DNA from: CAVVNC01 sp963750015
GTDB taxonomy: Bacteria > Desulfobacterota > Syntrophorhabdia > Syntrophorhabdales > WCHB1-27
Reading direction: 5' to 3'
Length of the DNA stretch: 11,388 bases
Assembly: GCA_963750015.1 (NCBI GenBank)
Contig: CAVVPU010000085.1
Span: 1 to 11,388, forward strand
The translations under genes and the position numbers were made by a program. Shown here piece by piece: positions 1 to 6,668 of this stretch. The notes under the pieces were generated by a model. The model was not told where the DNA came from and did no database searches. It saw nothing but the letters and a program-made list of their open reading frames with translations. Numbering within the stretch: position 1 is the first letter of the stretch; every line of letters begins with the position of its first letter.

Positions 1-1
1 G

Positions 2-835
2 CGCATATCGGGCGCCCTCAGGCCCTTCGAGAGCCTGCCTCCCTTCAAGAACTTCACAAACCTCATGCACCCCGGCTCCTTCGGGATCTTTGCGAGTCCG
101 GAAATGCAGCAGGCCCTCGAGGCGATGAAAAAAGCAGGACAGGAAACGGCGCGCCTGGGCCTCTATTCGCGGCGGTTCGAGGAGATTGTCCGCGAAGAAG
201 GCTTCCCCTCTCAAGGCCCCGGCAAGAGCCAGGCCCCCTTCGATCTGTTGGGCGATGTCCTTCGCGGTACCAAAGGGCTCATGCTCGAATGTATAAAGGC
301 CGGAGACCGTGCTCAGGGCGGTCGAGATGATCCTGCCCCTCAGATCGAAACCGGCATAAATACGGCGAAGGCGTCCGACAGCAAGCTCGTCTTCATAGCC
401 CTTCATAAGGGGCTCGACGGCTTCATGTCGCCCGAACAGTTCAAGAAATTCTATTGGCCGACCCTGAGGGAGCTTGTAGTGGCCCTCATCAAAGAGGACC
501 TTATCCCTTATCTCTTCTGGGAAGGCGATTGCACTTCAAGACTCCCCTTCATCTCCGACATTCCGCCGGGAAAAGCCATGTACCGGTTCGAGGCCACAGA
601 CATCTTCAAGGCGAAGGATGCACTGAGGGACAAGGTGTGCATCAGGGGCAACGTGCCGATCTCCTTGCTCGCCACAGGCACTCCCGACGACGTGAAAGCC
701 TACTGCAAAAAGATTATCGATTATGTCGGCGAAGGCGGAGGTTTTCTCATGGATACCTCTGCGGGTGTGACGGACGCGAGACCCGAGAACCTGCGGACCA
801 TGTTCGAATTCTCCCGGGAATACGGATCACACTAG
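2..835 (+). CDS. Uroporphyrinogen decarboxylase-like (URO-D/MtaA/CmuA family) protein, 5' truncated
   Basis: The reading frame is open from base 2, so the start lies outside the window; 277 residues are visible. The C-terminal two thirds matches corrinoid-linked URO-D-like proteins: a DVLRGTKG segment near residue 86, LHKGLDGFMSPEQFKKFYWP near 130, then CIRGNVPISLL and a GGGFLMDT end-of-barrel motif. Anaerobes carry many paralogs of this family. Known members include heme-pathway URO-D and methyltransferases that move methyl groups between substrates and corrinoid proteins; the substrate here cannot be told. Residues 97-113 do not fit the family, whereas the other frames of the same DNA restore a family-like segment (see findings). 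The gene ends at a strong hairpin and converges on the DUF202 gene. Family assignment is confident; the exact function is not. Confidence 0.85.
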   Translation, partial: RISGALRPFESLPPFKNFTNLMHPGSFGIFASPEMQQALEAMKKAGQETARLGLYSRRFEEIVREEGFPSQGPGKSQAPFDLLGDVLRGTKGLMLECIKAGDRAQGGRDDPAPQIETGINTAKASDSKLVFIALHKGLDGFMSPEQFKKFYWPTLRELVVALIKEDLIPYLFWEGDCTSRLPFISDIPPGKAMYRFEATDIFKAKDALRDKVCIRGNVPISLLATGTPDDVKAYCKKIIDYVGEGGGFLMDTSAGVTDARPENLRTMFEFSREYGSH

Positions 836-844
836 ATCGTACGA

Positions 845-893
845 ACAAGGGCCGAAAAGACGCATGATCCGTCCTTTCGGCCCTTGTCGATTT
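845..893 (+). terminator. Hairpin terminator after the URO-D-like gene
   Basis: An 18-base arm (845-862) pairs with 870-887 with one mismatch, leaving a 7-base loop. The stem starts 9 bases after the stop codon. The T-run after the stem is weak, so it may stop transcription less sharply than a canonical terminator or mainly protect the mRNA 3' end. Confidence 0.7.
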
Positions 894-900
894 CAATTAT

Positions 901-966
901 GGGGCTCAGCGCCCCCTCGACAGGCATAAGCCTGCCGAGCCTCCCCGCTCAAGCTCGCTTCGCTCG
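901..966 (+). repeat. Dispersed structured repeat, copy A
   Basis: This 66-base unit recurs in inverted orientation at 11318-11382. The first 21 bases are identical in the two copies, and about 58 of 66 positions match overall. It can fold into consecutive small hairpins: GGGGC/GCCCC, then CAGGC/GCCTG around a 4-base loop, then GAGC/GCTC. It lies in the non-coding gap between two convergent genes, as REP-like repeats often do. No transposase or other ORF is associated with it. Confidence 0.75.
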
Positions 967-978
967 TTGTCTTCGATA

Positions 979-998
979 CCCTGCTGCTTGCAGCGGGG
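979..998. repeat. GC-rich hairpin just after repeat copy A
   Basis: CCCTGCTG pairs with CAGCGGGG (one G-T pair) around the loop CTTG, 25 bases before the DUF202 stop codon. No T-run follows on either strand, so it is not a canonical terminator. It may belong to the repeat unit, although the other copy lacks it at the same distance. Confidence 0.45.
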
Positions 999-1022
999 TC
1001 AGCCACTCCTTTCCGCTTGGGC

Positions 1023-1316
1023 TCACACCACGTTTCCCACGTCGTAGCCCAGGCCGGCTTCTTTTTCCCTGAGTTGCCGGATCGCCTTACGAAAGCGCAC
1101 GTATCTTCTTGCCGACTCGATGATGAGGAGGAAGCCCAGGATCATGAAAAATGCTCCCGTACAGGCATAGAGGAGACCGCCGAGAAACTTGATGATCACG
1201 AGACCGACCGACGTGAAGGCGAGACCTGTCTGCATGTAGGAGTGCATGGTCCTCTCCCTCGAAAGAAGGGTCTGCTCCTCCGCCATGAGGATCCGTATGT
1301 CGCGTTCTTTTTCCAT
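1023..1316 (-). CDS. DUF202 (YidH-like) small inner-membrane protein
   Basis: A 97-residue protein with the pattern of the DUF202 family. A charged N-terminus carries LLSRERTMHSYMQTGLAF (residues 17-34), corresponding to the family's L-x-x-ERT-x-x-x-x-x-RTGLA signature. Two hydrophobic segments follow at about 31-47 and 51-67, then a basic cytoplasmic tail with many Arg and Lys. The molecular function of DUF202 proteins is not established. The ATG at 1316 is preceded by AAGGGG about 10 bases upstream. The gene is transcribed divergently from the radical SAM gene and has its own good promoter. Confidence 0.75.
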   Translation of the reverse strand: MEKERDIRILMAEEQTLLSRERTMHSYMQTGLAFTSVGLVIIKFLGGLLYACTGAFFMILGFLLIIESARRYVRFRKAIRQLREKEAGLGYDVGNVV

Positions 1317-1342
1317 GCCTCGTGCGCCCCTTTACACTAGCG

Positions 1343-1370
1343 AGTCTACGAAAAGAGAGTCACCTGTCAA
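1343..1370 (-). promoter_or_regulatory. Sigma70-like promoter of the DUF202 gene
   Basis: On the minus strand a perfect TTGACA (1370-1365) is followed by a 16-base spacer and TAGACT (1348-1343, 4 of 6 matches). The predicted start of transcription is about 20 bases before the ATG at 1316. Confidence 0.5.
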
Positions 1371-1394
1371 TACACCAAATCCCTTCCTCGAATC

Positions 1395-1403
1395 TGTTAC
1401 AAT
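1395..1403 (+). promoter_or_regulatory. Extended -10 promoter of the radical SAM gene
   Basis: TGTTACAAT gives a TGn extended -10 with TACAAT (5 of 6 matches). No -35 box is visible at 16-18 bases, which extended -10 promoters tolerate. The predicted transcription start is at 1409-1410, on top of the proposed GTG start codon. Confidence 0.4.
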
Positions 1404-1408
1404 ATTCT

Positions 1409-3190
1409 GTGGCCGGTTTTTTACCTATGTCGAAAGGAGAGATGAAGGCGCGCGGGTGGGAGAGCCTTGACGTGATCCTCATATCGGGCGACGCCTACGT
1501 CGATCACCCGTCGTACGGCACTGCGGTGATCGGAAGAGTGCTCGAGGCCGCCGGCCTGCGGGTGGGGGTCATAGCCCAGCCGGACTGGAGAGGCGTTGAA
1601 GACTTTGCCCGGCTCGGCCTCCCCAGGCTTTTTTTCGGTATCACTGCCGGAAATATGGATTCCATGGTCTCCAACCTGACCTCCCACAAGAAGTCGCGCC
1701 TGAAGGATGCATATTCACCCGGTGGAAAGGTAGGGCTGAGACCGGAAAGAGCCACGATTGTCTACTCGAACCGCGTGCGGGAAGCCTTCGGGAAGGTCCC
1801 TATCGTTCTCGGCGGAATCGAGGCGAGCCTTCGCAGGTTGGCCCACTATGATTGGTGGGACAACAGGGTGAGGCGATCCATTCTTCTCGACGCCCGGGCC
1901 GACATCCTCGTCTACGGAATGGGAGAGGCCCAGGTCCTGGAGATCGCCCGCCGGATCGCCGAAGGTGATGAACTCACAGGCATACCGGGGACAGTGGTCG
2001 TGCGCAAGTCGCCATCGTGGCCCGGGGAGTCCGAGACCATCGCCTCCTTCGATGAAGTCAGGGGCGATAAGGAAAGGTTCAATGATGCGTTCAAGGCCAT
2101 AGTCCGCAACCAGAATCCCCTGCGCGGAAAAGTCCTGGTTCAGCCTCACGGAGATCGCTTCGTCCTCCATTTTCCTCCTCCCGCGCCTTTCCCGGAGAAG
2201 GAACTGGACCGAATCTACGAGCTGCCTTACGAAAGGCTGCCCCATCCTTCCTATCAAGCGAAAGGGGGCATTCCCGGTTTCGAGACCGTCCGCTTCTCTA
2301 TTATCTCTCACCGCGGTTGCTGCGGCGCGTGCAGCTTCTGCTCTTTGTCGATGCATCAGGGAAGGATTATCCAGTCGAGGAGCCCTGACTCCGTATTGAG
2401 AGAGGCCCGGAAAGTATCTGAAATGAAGGGGTTCACAGGCACGATCACCGATGTGGGGGGACCTACGGCAAACCTTTATCGTGCCTCGTGTTCCCAATGG
2501 GCAAGGGAAGGCGGTTGTGCCCACCGAGACTGCCTCGTTCCGAGTCGGTGTAAGAGCCTGAAGCTGGGTTACAAGCAGGCGATGGACCTTTACCGTGCGA
2601 TCCTTGACTTGCCCAAGGTGAAGCACATGTTCATAGAGAGCGGCCTTCGCCATGATCTGCTCGTCGACAAGGAGGCGGAAAGCTACCTCGAGTATGTGTG
2701 CAGACACCACGTGGGAGGCCAGATGAAGGTGGCTCCCGAACATTCGTCCAACCGGGTGCTGCGCCTCATGAACAAGCCCGATTTTTCCGTTTTTGAGCGA
2801 TTCATGGAGCTTTTCAGAGAGATACGGGAACGGACGGGGAAAGAGCAGTATGTTGTCAATTACTTCATCAGCGCCCATCCCGGGGCGACCATAGAGGACG
2901 AAGAAGAGCTCAGGGCATATCTCAGACAAAACCGGATGAGGCCCCAGCAAGTGCAGGATTTTACACCCTTGCCATTGACTCTCTCGGCGTGCATGTACCA
3001 TACCGAGAAACACCCGTCAACCGGAGAGCCGATACACGTGGCCAAATCGTTCCAGGAGCGCAAGGCTCACCGGGCCGTCATTCAGACAAGGGATTCCTCC
3101 CCCGGTGTTCATCGGAACGGTCAAGGCGTGCGAAGGGCCGTAAACCTTAACCTCCGGGCAAGAAAGGCGAAAAAAAGAGAAGGCCGATAG
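1409..3190 (+). CDS. ygiQ: YgiQ family radical SAM protein
   Basis: A 593-residue protein that aligns by eye with E. coli YgiQ. The order is FLPMSKGEM near the N-terminus, then GDAYVDHPSYG, IAQPDW, FFGITAGNMDSM and LGGIEASLRR. The radical SAM cluster motif C304-x3-C308-x2-C311 follows, then HQGRIIQSRS. A late MYHTEKHP segment marks the C-terminal domain. The three cysteines bind the [4Fe-4S] cluster that cleaves S-adenosylmethionine; the physiological substrate of YgiQ is unknown. I chose the GTG at 1409 because the conserved FLPMS lies upstream of the first ATG (1427). No Shine-Dalgarno precedes it; an AAAGGAG sits only 2 bases before another ATG at 1442. After HRAVIQTRD the tail is short and basic and lacks the family's usual LIG...CLVP ending. 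Confidence 0.9.
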   Translation: MAGFLPMSKGEMKARGWESLDVILISGDAYVDHPSYGTAVIGRVLEAAGLRVGVIAQPDWRGVEDFARLGLPRLFFGITAGNMDSMVSNLTSHKKSRLKDAYSPGGKVGLRPERATIVYSNRVREAFGKVPIVLGGIEASLRRLAHYDWWDNRVRRSILLDARADILVYGMGEAQVLEIARRIAEGDELTGIPGTVVVRKSPSWPGESETIASFDEVRGDKERFNDAFKAIVRNQNPLRGKVLVQPHGDRFVLHFPPPAPFPEKELDRIYELPYERLPHPSYQAKGGIPGFETVRFSIISHRGCCGACSFCSLSMHQGRIIQSRSPDSVLREARKVSEMKGFTGTITDVGGPTANLYRASCSQWAREGGCAHRDCLVPSRCKSLKLGYKQAMDLYRAILDLPKVKHMFIESGLRHDLLVDKEAESYLEYVCRHHVGGQMKVAPEHSSNRVLRLMNKPDFSVFERFMELFREIRERTGKEQYVVNYFISAHPGATIEDEEELRAYLRQNRMRPQQVQDFTPLPLTLSACMYHTEKHPSTGEPIHVAKSFQERKAHRAVIQTRDSSPGVHRNGQGVRRAVNLNLRARKAKKREGR

Positions 3191-3211
3191 ACATTAGGCC
3201 TGTTCCCCGGA

Positions 3212-3282
3212 CCGGTTGATTCTTTTTTCGTATATATCCCGGCGGAACCGCAGTATACTTCTGCTCTAAGCTGGTCAACCGG
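3212..3282 (+). promoter_or_regulatory. Candidate promoter region framed by an inverted repeat
   Basis: A perfect TATACT -10 box (3254-3259) lies about 50 bases before the ATG at 3308, with no convincing -35. Two 8-base arms, CCGGTTGA at 3212-3219 and TCAACCGG at 3275-3282, flank it symmetrically and could be operator half-sites or a chance pair. Confidence 0.3.
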
Positions 3283-3307
3283 CCGAATTGAGGGATGGGG
3301 AAATTCT

Positions 3308-3610
3308 ATGATAGGTCGTTTTTTTAAGTCGCAGGCCGCAAAATACCGAACCATTCTCCTCGAAGAGGCACGGCGCATAGACGGCTTCATGCGACTTCTC
3401 ATGAAACAGCGCAACACGGGAACCAAATGGACCAAAGATGAGAAGGCCCAACTCAGGCGCTATATATGGGGACTGGCCTTCTATGCCCCTATTCTGTTCG
3501 TTTTTTTTCTGCCTGGAGGGTTCTTCCTTATTCCTCTCCTTGCCGAGGCGGTGGATAGAAGGCGTCGCTCGCGAAAGCCGGTCGACAAGCACACAGAGAC
3601 CGCCCCCTAA
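3308..3610 (+). CDS. Small single-span membrane protein, weakly LETM1-like
   Basis: A 100-residue protein with a basic amphipathic N-terminal half (residues 1-55, including TKWTKDEKAQLRRYIWGL) and one hydrophobic segment at about 56-80 carrying PILFVFFLPGGFFLIPLLAE. A run of arginines follows (residues 84-89), which suggests a cytoplasmic C-terminus. The order charged helix, P-x-x-x-F-x-x-PGG-x-x-x-P-L recalls short bacterial proteins with a LETM1-like segment, but this is recall, not a search. GGGG lies 7 bases before the ATG. The gene stands alone, with a small hairpin and T-run at its stop codon. Function unknown. Confidence 0.65.
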   Translation: MIGRFFKSQAAKYRTILLEEARRIDGFMRLLMKQRNTGTKWTKDEKAQLRRYIWGLAFYAPILFVFFLPGGFFLIPLLAEAVDRRRRSRKPVDKHTETAP

Positions 3611-3625
3611 TATAGGGTTCTTTTT
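3605..3625 (+). terminator. Short intrinsic terminator overlapping the stop codon
   Basis: CCCTA (3605-3609) pairs with TAGGG (3613-3617) around a 3-base loop and is followed at once by TTCTTTTT. The stem is short but the T-run is good. It includes the TAA of the 100-residue gene and abuts the end of the convergent gene. Confidence 0.45.
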
Positions 3626-4361
3626 ATCGCAGGCGAAATCCCGGCATCAGGCTAGAGGATTCCGGCGGCCGGGGGCCGCCCTCGATCCGCATGACCGCCT
3701 TCTGGAAAACGTGCAGGAGAAAGCGCTTTTCCAGCGGATTCAACGTATTCAGATTAACATCAAGATCATGGATGATGAAACCGTGTCCGTCGTCTGTCAG
3801 GTACTGGTGGGATTGGAATTCTTTTCTCATGTCGTCGTAAGTCTTTTCTATGCTGCTGCCGCTTATGTTCGCGCTCTCCACCACCCAGTTTCCGTTCCTT
3901 CGCTTCAAGGTCAGAAGATGCTCGACCGAATCAACCCCTTCTTCCGTCGACCAAAGACTGGTCAGACTCGAAAGAGCGGCTTTCGCGGACCTGCTGTCCG
4001 GCTTTTTTCTCAGGGAAACGGCCACGTCTACCGGATTCTCTTCCAGGAAGGGGATCCAGAAATGGCTTTTGCGCGTAATCACCTCATAATTATCATTGTC
4101 GAGTAGATCGTAGCGTTCGAGGAGCGCGAGCTCAAGCAGGAACAGGGAGTCTGAAGATTCTTGCTTAGGCCCCGGCGCCTTCACCTGTACGCCGGATATC
4201 GCCTCCCCATAGCTGCCTCCACGGATCTGCTGAAAAAAGGCCTGGGTCGCCTCGTCGATCTTATTGTTCTCTCCCACCAGTGAGACGAGAACAATCGCCA
4301 CGGCTACCAGTAAAGCAGCCACGCCGATAAGGGCGCCCAGGAGTATGCGCGATTTTTTCAT
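3624..4361 (-). CDS. Membrane-anchored protein of unknown function
   Basis: A 245-residue protein. It starts MKKSRILLG and has one hydrophobic segment at about 7-29, then a soluble part that should lie in the periplasm. There is no cysteine after the segment, so it is an anchored protein, not a lipoprotein. The soluble part begins with a helix-like DEATQAFFQQIRGGSYGEAI and later has LLTLKRRNGNWVVESANI. That order (helix with a repeated-use pattern, then a strand ending in G-x-W-x-V) is common in NTF2-like folds such as DUF4878, but I cannot assign the family. The start is supported by GGTGG 4 bases before ATG. It lies 57 bases downstream of the nitroreductase on the same strand and may be cotranscribed with it. 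Confidence 0.7.
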   Translation of the reverse strand: MKKSRILLGALIGVAALLVAVAIVLVSLVGENNKIDEATQAFFQQIRGGSYGEAISGVQVKAPGPKQESSDSLFLLELALLERYDLLDNDNYEVITRKSHFWIPFLEENPVDVAVSLRKKPDSRSAKAALSSLTSLWSTEEGVDSVEHLLTLKRRNGNWVVESANISGSSIEKTYDDMRKEFQSHQYLTDDGHGFIIHDLDVNLNTLNPLEKRFLLHVFQKAVMRIEGGPRPPESSSLMPGFRLR

Positions 4362-4381
4362 GAACCACCGTCAATTTTTTT

Positions 4382-4393
4382 GTTGTGCACAAC
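4382..4393. promoter_or_regulatory. Perfect 12-base palindrome between two minus-strand genes
   Basis: GTTGTGCACAAC is a perfect palindrome in the 57-base gap between the nitroreductase and the 245-residue gene. On the minus strand an A-run follows it, so it is not a terminator in that direction. It could be an operator; the evidence is only its symmetry and position. Confidence 0.25.
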
Positions 4394-4418
4394 CGGTTCG
4401 ATCCCTCTTGCCCTTCTT

Positions 4419-5231
4419 TCATCTCCACAGAACGTTCAGCTCGTTCCTGTCGACGAGCCGATAGTAGGAATATCGCGGGAAACCTGCCATCAGTCCGCCG
4501 GCCACCTTTTTGTCCGCCGGAACGTCGAGAATATCGAGAAGTGGCCTGTAACCGCTGATAGCGCAGCCCTGAAAAAGTCCTGCCCAGCACGTACCTACCC
4601 CGAGGGTGGGAGCGATGAGCTCGGCATAGGCAAAGGCAAAATGCGCGTTTTCCTGACCTCTCGGGAATTCTTTGTCGCATAAGGCTACGATGAGGTGAGG
4701 GGCGTCCCTGAGAATCAGATCTTTTCCTGTTACCCTGGCGGCACGCACGATGCCGGAGAAATATTCTCCCGTTGGAGAGCCCTTTTGTATCTCCTCTTCC
4801 ATCCAGTCAATGGTCGCGGCCGATATCTTGTCCATCAAGTCCCTGTCTGAGATGACGAGATAGGAAAGGCCCTGAGAATTGCCGCCGGTCGATGCGAAAC
4901 GGGCAGTATCAAGGATCTGGAGGAGCTTCTCCCGGGGCACGTGCTCTTTTTTATAACATCTTATCGAACGGCGGGACCTTAAGAACTTCACCACCACGTC
5001 AGACTCGGGCGCGAGATAGTTCTTGAGCGGCACCTGACGTGAGAGCGGTGCGTAAAGATTATCGAGGGCCTCGGTCGGGCATGAGGCGACACAGTGGCCG
5101 CACGCAAGACAGGCGCGCGATCCCGTTTCTTCCGGGCCATCCTGGCCGAGGCTAATCAGGGAAACGGGACAGACCGCCGCGCAGGCCCCACATTTCGTAC
5201 ATCGTGTCTCGTCAACATGCAGAAAACCCAT
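4419..5231 (-). CDS. Ferredoxin-nitroreductase fusion protein
   Basis: A 270-residue protein. The N-terminus holds two [4Fe-4S] motifs, CTKCGACAAVCP (residues 11-22) and CLACGHCVASCP (41-52), of the bacterial 2[4Fe-4S] ferredoxin type. A nitroreductase-fold FMN domain follows from about residue 78: RSRRSIRCYKKEHVPREKL, then FASTGGNSQG, and a late LGVGTCWAGLF segment. Such fusions are common in anaerobes and should take electrons from low-potential carriers to the flavin to reduce an unidentified substrate. No signal peptide is seen, so it is cytoplasmic. AAGGAG lies 9 bases before the ATG. It is divergent from the 106-residue gene, and the two share a 130-base promoter region. Confidence 0.88.
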   Translation of the reverse strand: MGFLHVDETRCTKCGACAAVCPVSLISLGQDGPEETGSRACLACGHCVASCPTEALDNLYAPLSRQVPLKNYLAPESDVVVKFLRSRRSIRCYKKEHVPREKLLQILDTARFASTGGNSQGLSYLVISDRDLMDKISAATIDWMEEEIQKGSPTGEYFSGIVRAARVTGKDLILRDAPHLIVALCDKEFPRGQENAHFAFAYAELIAPTLGVGTCWAGLFQGCAISGYRPLLDILDVPADKKVAGGLMAGFPRYSYYRLVDRNELNVLWR

Positions 5232-5307
5232 TTTGAGTCTCTCCTTGAATTACTATGCAACTTGTGGATTCCGTCTATTCTACCACGTTCGGCCCCGGAA
5301 AGCCTCA

Positions 5308-5336
5308 TTCTCGAAAGCAGCCAATTCTGCTATACT
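5308..5336 (+). promoter_or_regulatory. Promoter of the 106-residue gene (extended -10)
   Basis: TGCTATACT (5328-5336) is an extended -10 with the box TATACT. The hexamer 17 bases upstream, TTCTCG at 5308, is a poor -35. The predicted transcript starts about 20 bases before the ATG at 5362 and includes the AAAGGAG ribosome binding site (5347-5353). On the opposite strand TAGAAT (5282-5277) may serve the nitroreductase gene. Confidence 0.5.
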
Positions 5337-5361
5337 ATTCCCAAACAAAGGAGCATATTGC

Positions 5362-5682
5362 ATGAGTATCTATTTCATCTCGACGCGCGTCACACCGCTT
5401 CCAAACAACCCGCTCATTGAGAAGGTCGAGCGGGCCCTCGCCTATTTCTGGATCGAGGACGCATCAGGAGAAAAGGCTATGGAGAGGGCGACTGCCCACC
5501 TGGCTTCCTACCGCTGGAACCTCGAGGCAGTCGACTCCGGACCGGTGGAGACGACGGCCGCCGATTTCGTGGATCAGGAAGAGGGGCTCACGAATTTCTG
5601 GAAGGCCAAACAAAAAGGTTTTGCCGCCCGTTTTATCGCCAAGCCGAAACAGGTCGGGCCGGACGCGGATAAGCAGGTTTAA
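5362..5682 (+). CDS. Small conserved-looking protein of unknown function
   Basis: A 106-residue soluble protein. The ATG at 5362 is chosen over the longer open frame from 5233 because AAAGGAG lies 8 bases upstream and an extended -10 promoter precedes it. It starts MSIYFISTRVTPLPNNPLI, continues with a helix-rich middle (EKAMERATAHLASYRWNLEAV) and ends VETTAADFVDQEEGLTNFWK with a basic tail. There is no signal peptide or membrane segment, and I do not recognise a family. The paired aromatic residues and acidic-basic alternation look like a real folded protein. It is convergent with arnD, 50 bases apart, and I see no clear terminator between them. Confidence 0.7.
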   Translation: MSIYFISTRVTPLPNNPLIEKVERALAYFWIEDASGEKAMERATAHLASYRWNLEAVDSGPVETTAADFVDQEEGLTNFWKAKQKGFAARFIAKPKQVGPDADKQV

Positions 5683-5732
5683 CGCGGCCGGGCAAAGAGA
5701 ATCAGCGAACCCTGCCATTTCGCGGCCCCTTC

Positions 5733-6653
5733 TCAGAGACGCGTTTTTTTCTGGAGCGTTACCTCTCCAGCCCTGCCGCGGATGGTCCCGTATTCGCAGT
5801 CACAAACCGGCAGGTCATCTTCTGATGAGAGGCGCGAGGCAATATCGATCAGCCTTTCGAACCTGTAGCCTCGTGTCAGGGCGAATTGGATGAAGGAGGC
5901 GAGGAAGGGGGCCCAGCGTTTGCCTTCCAATTCGGTATGGACGGCCATCACGTTGAGTCCGGGACCGAGCAGGCCGGCGAAATACCCGGCAAGATTCTCA
6001 GGCGCGTCGCCCTCCAGGCCTATCATTTCATCGAGGGTGGGAAGGGTCAGGGGAATCTGGGTTGTCCGAAAGGTCCTTCCATCCATCCTCGGAAGATAGG
6101 GTCCGACGCCTCGGGTGTCACTGCTGTAGGAAAGGCCGTACTCCTCGAAGAAGGCGAAGGCGTGTCGATTGATCATCCAGCCCGGCGCCGCAAAGGAGCG
6201 GGGCTTTTCGCCCGTAATCGATTCGAAAACAGTTACTGCCTTCGACAGGATCGCCTCGGTCCGGGCCCGGTCCATGCCTTTGATGTGATCGTGCCAGTAC
6301 ACGTGATCCAATCCGTGAATACCCAGCTCGTGACCGGCCTGTCTGATCCGGACAAGAAGACCTGCATTGCCCCGTGCTATCTCGGGTCCGGGAAGGAGCA
6401 AGCCCCGCATGAGGGTCTTGATCCCGAAGGTCTCGATCACGCCCGCCCTGCGGGTCTTGGACAAGAAGCCTCGACGGGTAAAGACCCGCTTTATCGTCCA
6501 CCCCGTGTGGTCCTTACCCATGGGCACAAAGAAAGTGCTCCGAATCCCGAAGGCTCGGAAAAGGTCGAGCAGGCGAGGGACACCGTGGCGCATACCCTCG
6601 AAGGTGTCCACATGGACATTGAGCCCGATGACTTTGTCCCAAGCTGCTTTCAT
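5733..6653 (-). CDS. arnD: ArnD, 4-formamido-Ara4N-phosphoundecaprenol deformylase
   Basis: A 306-residue NodB-type polysaccharide deacetylase. It follows E. coli ArnD along its length: GLNVHVDTFEGMRHGVPRLL (residues 10-29), LLPGPEIARGNAGL near 86-99, HELGIHGLDH (108-117), a SFAAPGW segment, SDTRGVGPYLPR, and TQIPLTLPT with DEMIG. ArnD removes the formyl group from undecaprenyl-phosphate-Ara4FN before flipping, making the sugar transfer irreversible. H113 and H117 are the likely metal ligands with D16. Residue 14, where E. coli ArnD has the first Asp of D-x-D, is His here (see findings). It is the last gene of the arn operon, 15 bases after the dehydrogenase gene. The tail beyond about residue 280 is not conserved. 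Confidence 0.88.
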   Translation of the reverse strand: MKAAWDKVIGLNVHVDTFEGMRHGVPRLLDLFRAFGIRSTFFVPMGKDHTGWTIKRVFTRRGFLSKTRRAGVIETFGIKTLMRGLLLPGPEIARGNAGLLVRIRQAGHELGIHGLDHVYWHDHIKGMDRARTEAILSKAVTVFESITGEKPRSFAAPGWMINRHAFAFFEEYGLSYSSDTRGVGPYLPRMDGRTFRTTQIPLTLPTLDEMIGLEGDAPENLAGYFAGLLGPGLNVMAVHTELEGKRWAPFLASFIQFALTRGYRFERLIDIASRLSSEDDLPVCDCEYGTIRGRAGEVTLQKKTRL

Positions 6654-6668
6654 CCGTGTCCGGCGGCT

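Noticed and set aside
901..966. CRISPR repeat or CRISPR array
   Set aside because: Only one unit occurs at each site, with no regularly spaced copies or spacers and no cas genes.
884..1072. Possible small plus-strand gene across repeat copy A
   Set aside because: It translates the structured repeat and the DUF202 3' end, has no ribosome binding site, and repeat copy B does not keep the frame (loop differs by one base).
1715..3013. 432-codon open frame on the minus strand
   Set aside because: It is antisense to the clearly conserved radical SAM gene and its translation shows no domain or compositional sense; a typical shadow of GC-rich coding sequence.
3181..3230. Intrinsic terminator after the radical SAM gene
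   Set aside because: AGGCC/GGCCT can form a 5-base stem, but the T-run lies about 20 bases further on, so the two parts do not make a terminator.
5233..5361. N-terminal extension of the 106-residue protein
   Set aside because: The extension overlaps the promoter and ribosome binding site of the inner ATG and looks non-coding.
5683..5732. Bidirectional terminator between the 106-residue gene and arnD
   Set aside because: CGCGGCC occurs twice but as direct, not inverted, copies, and no stable stem with a T-run is seen.
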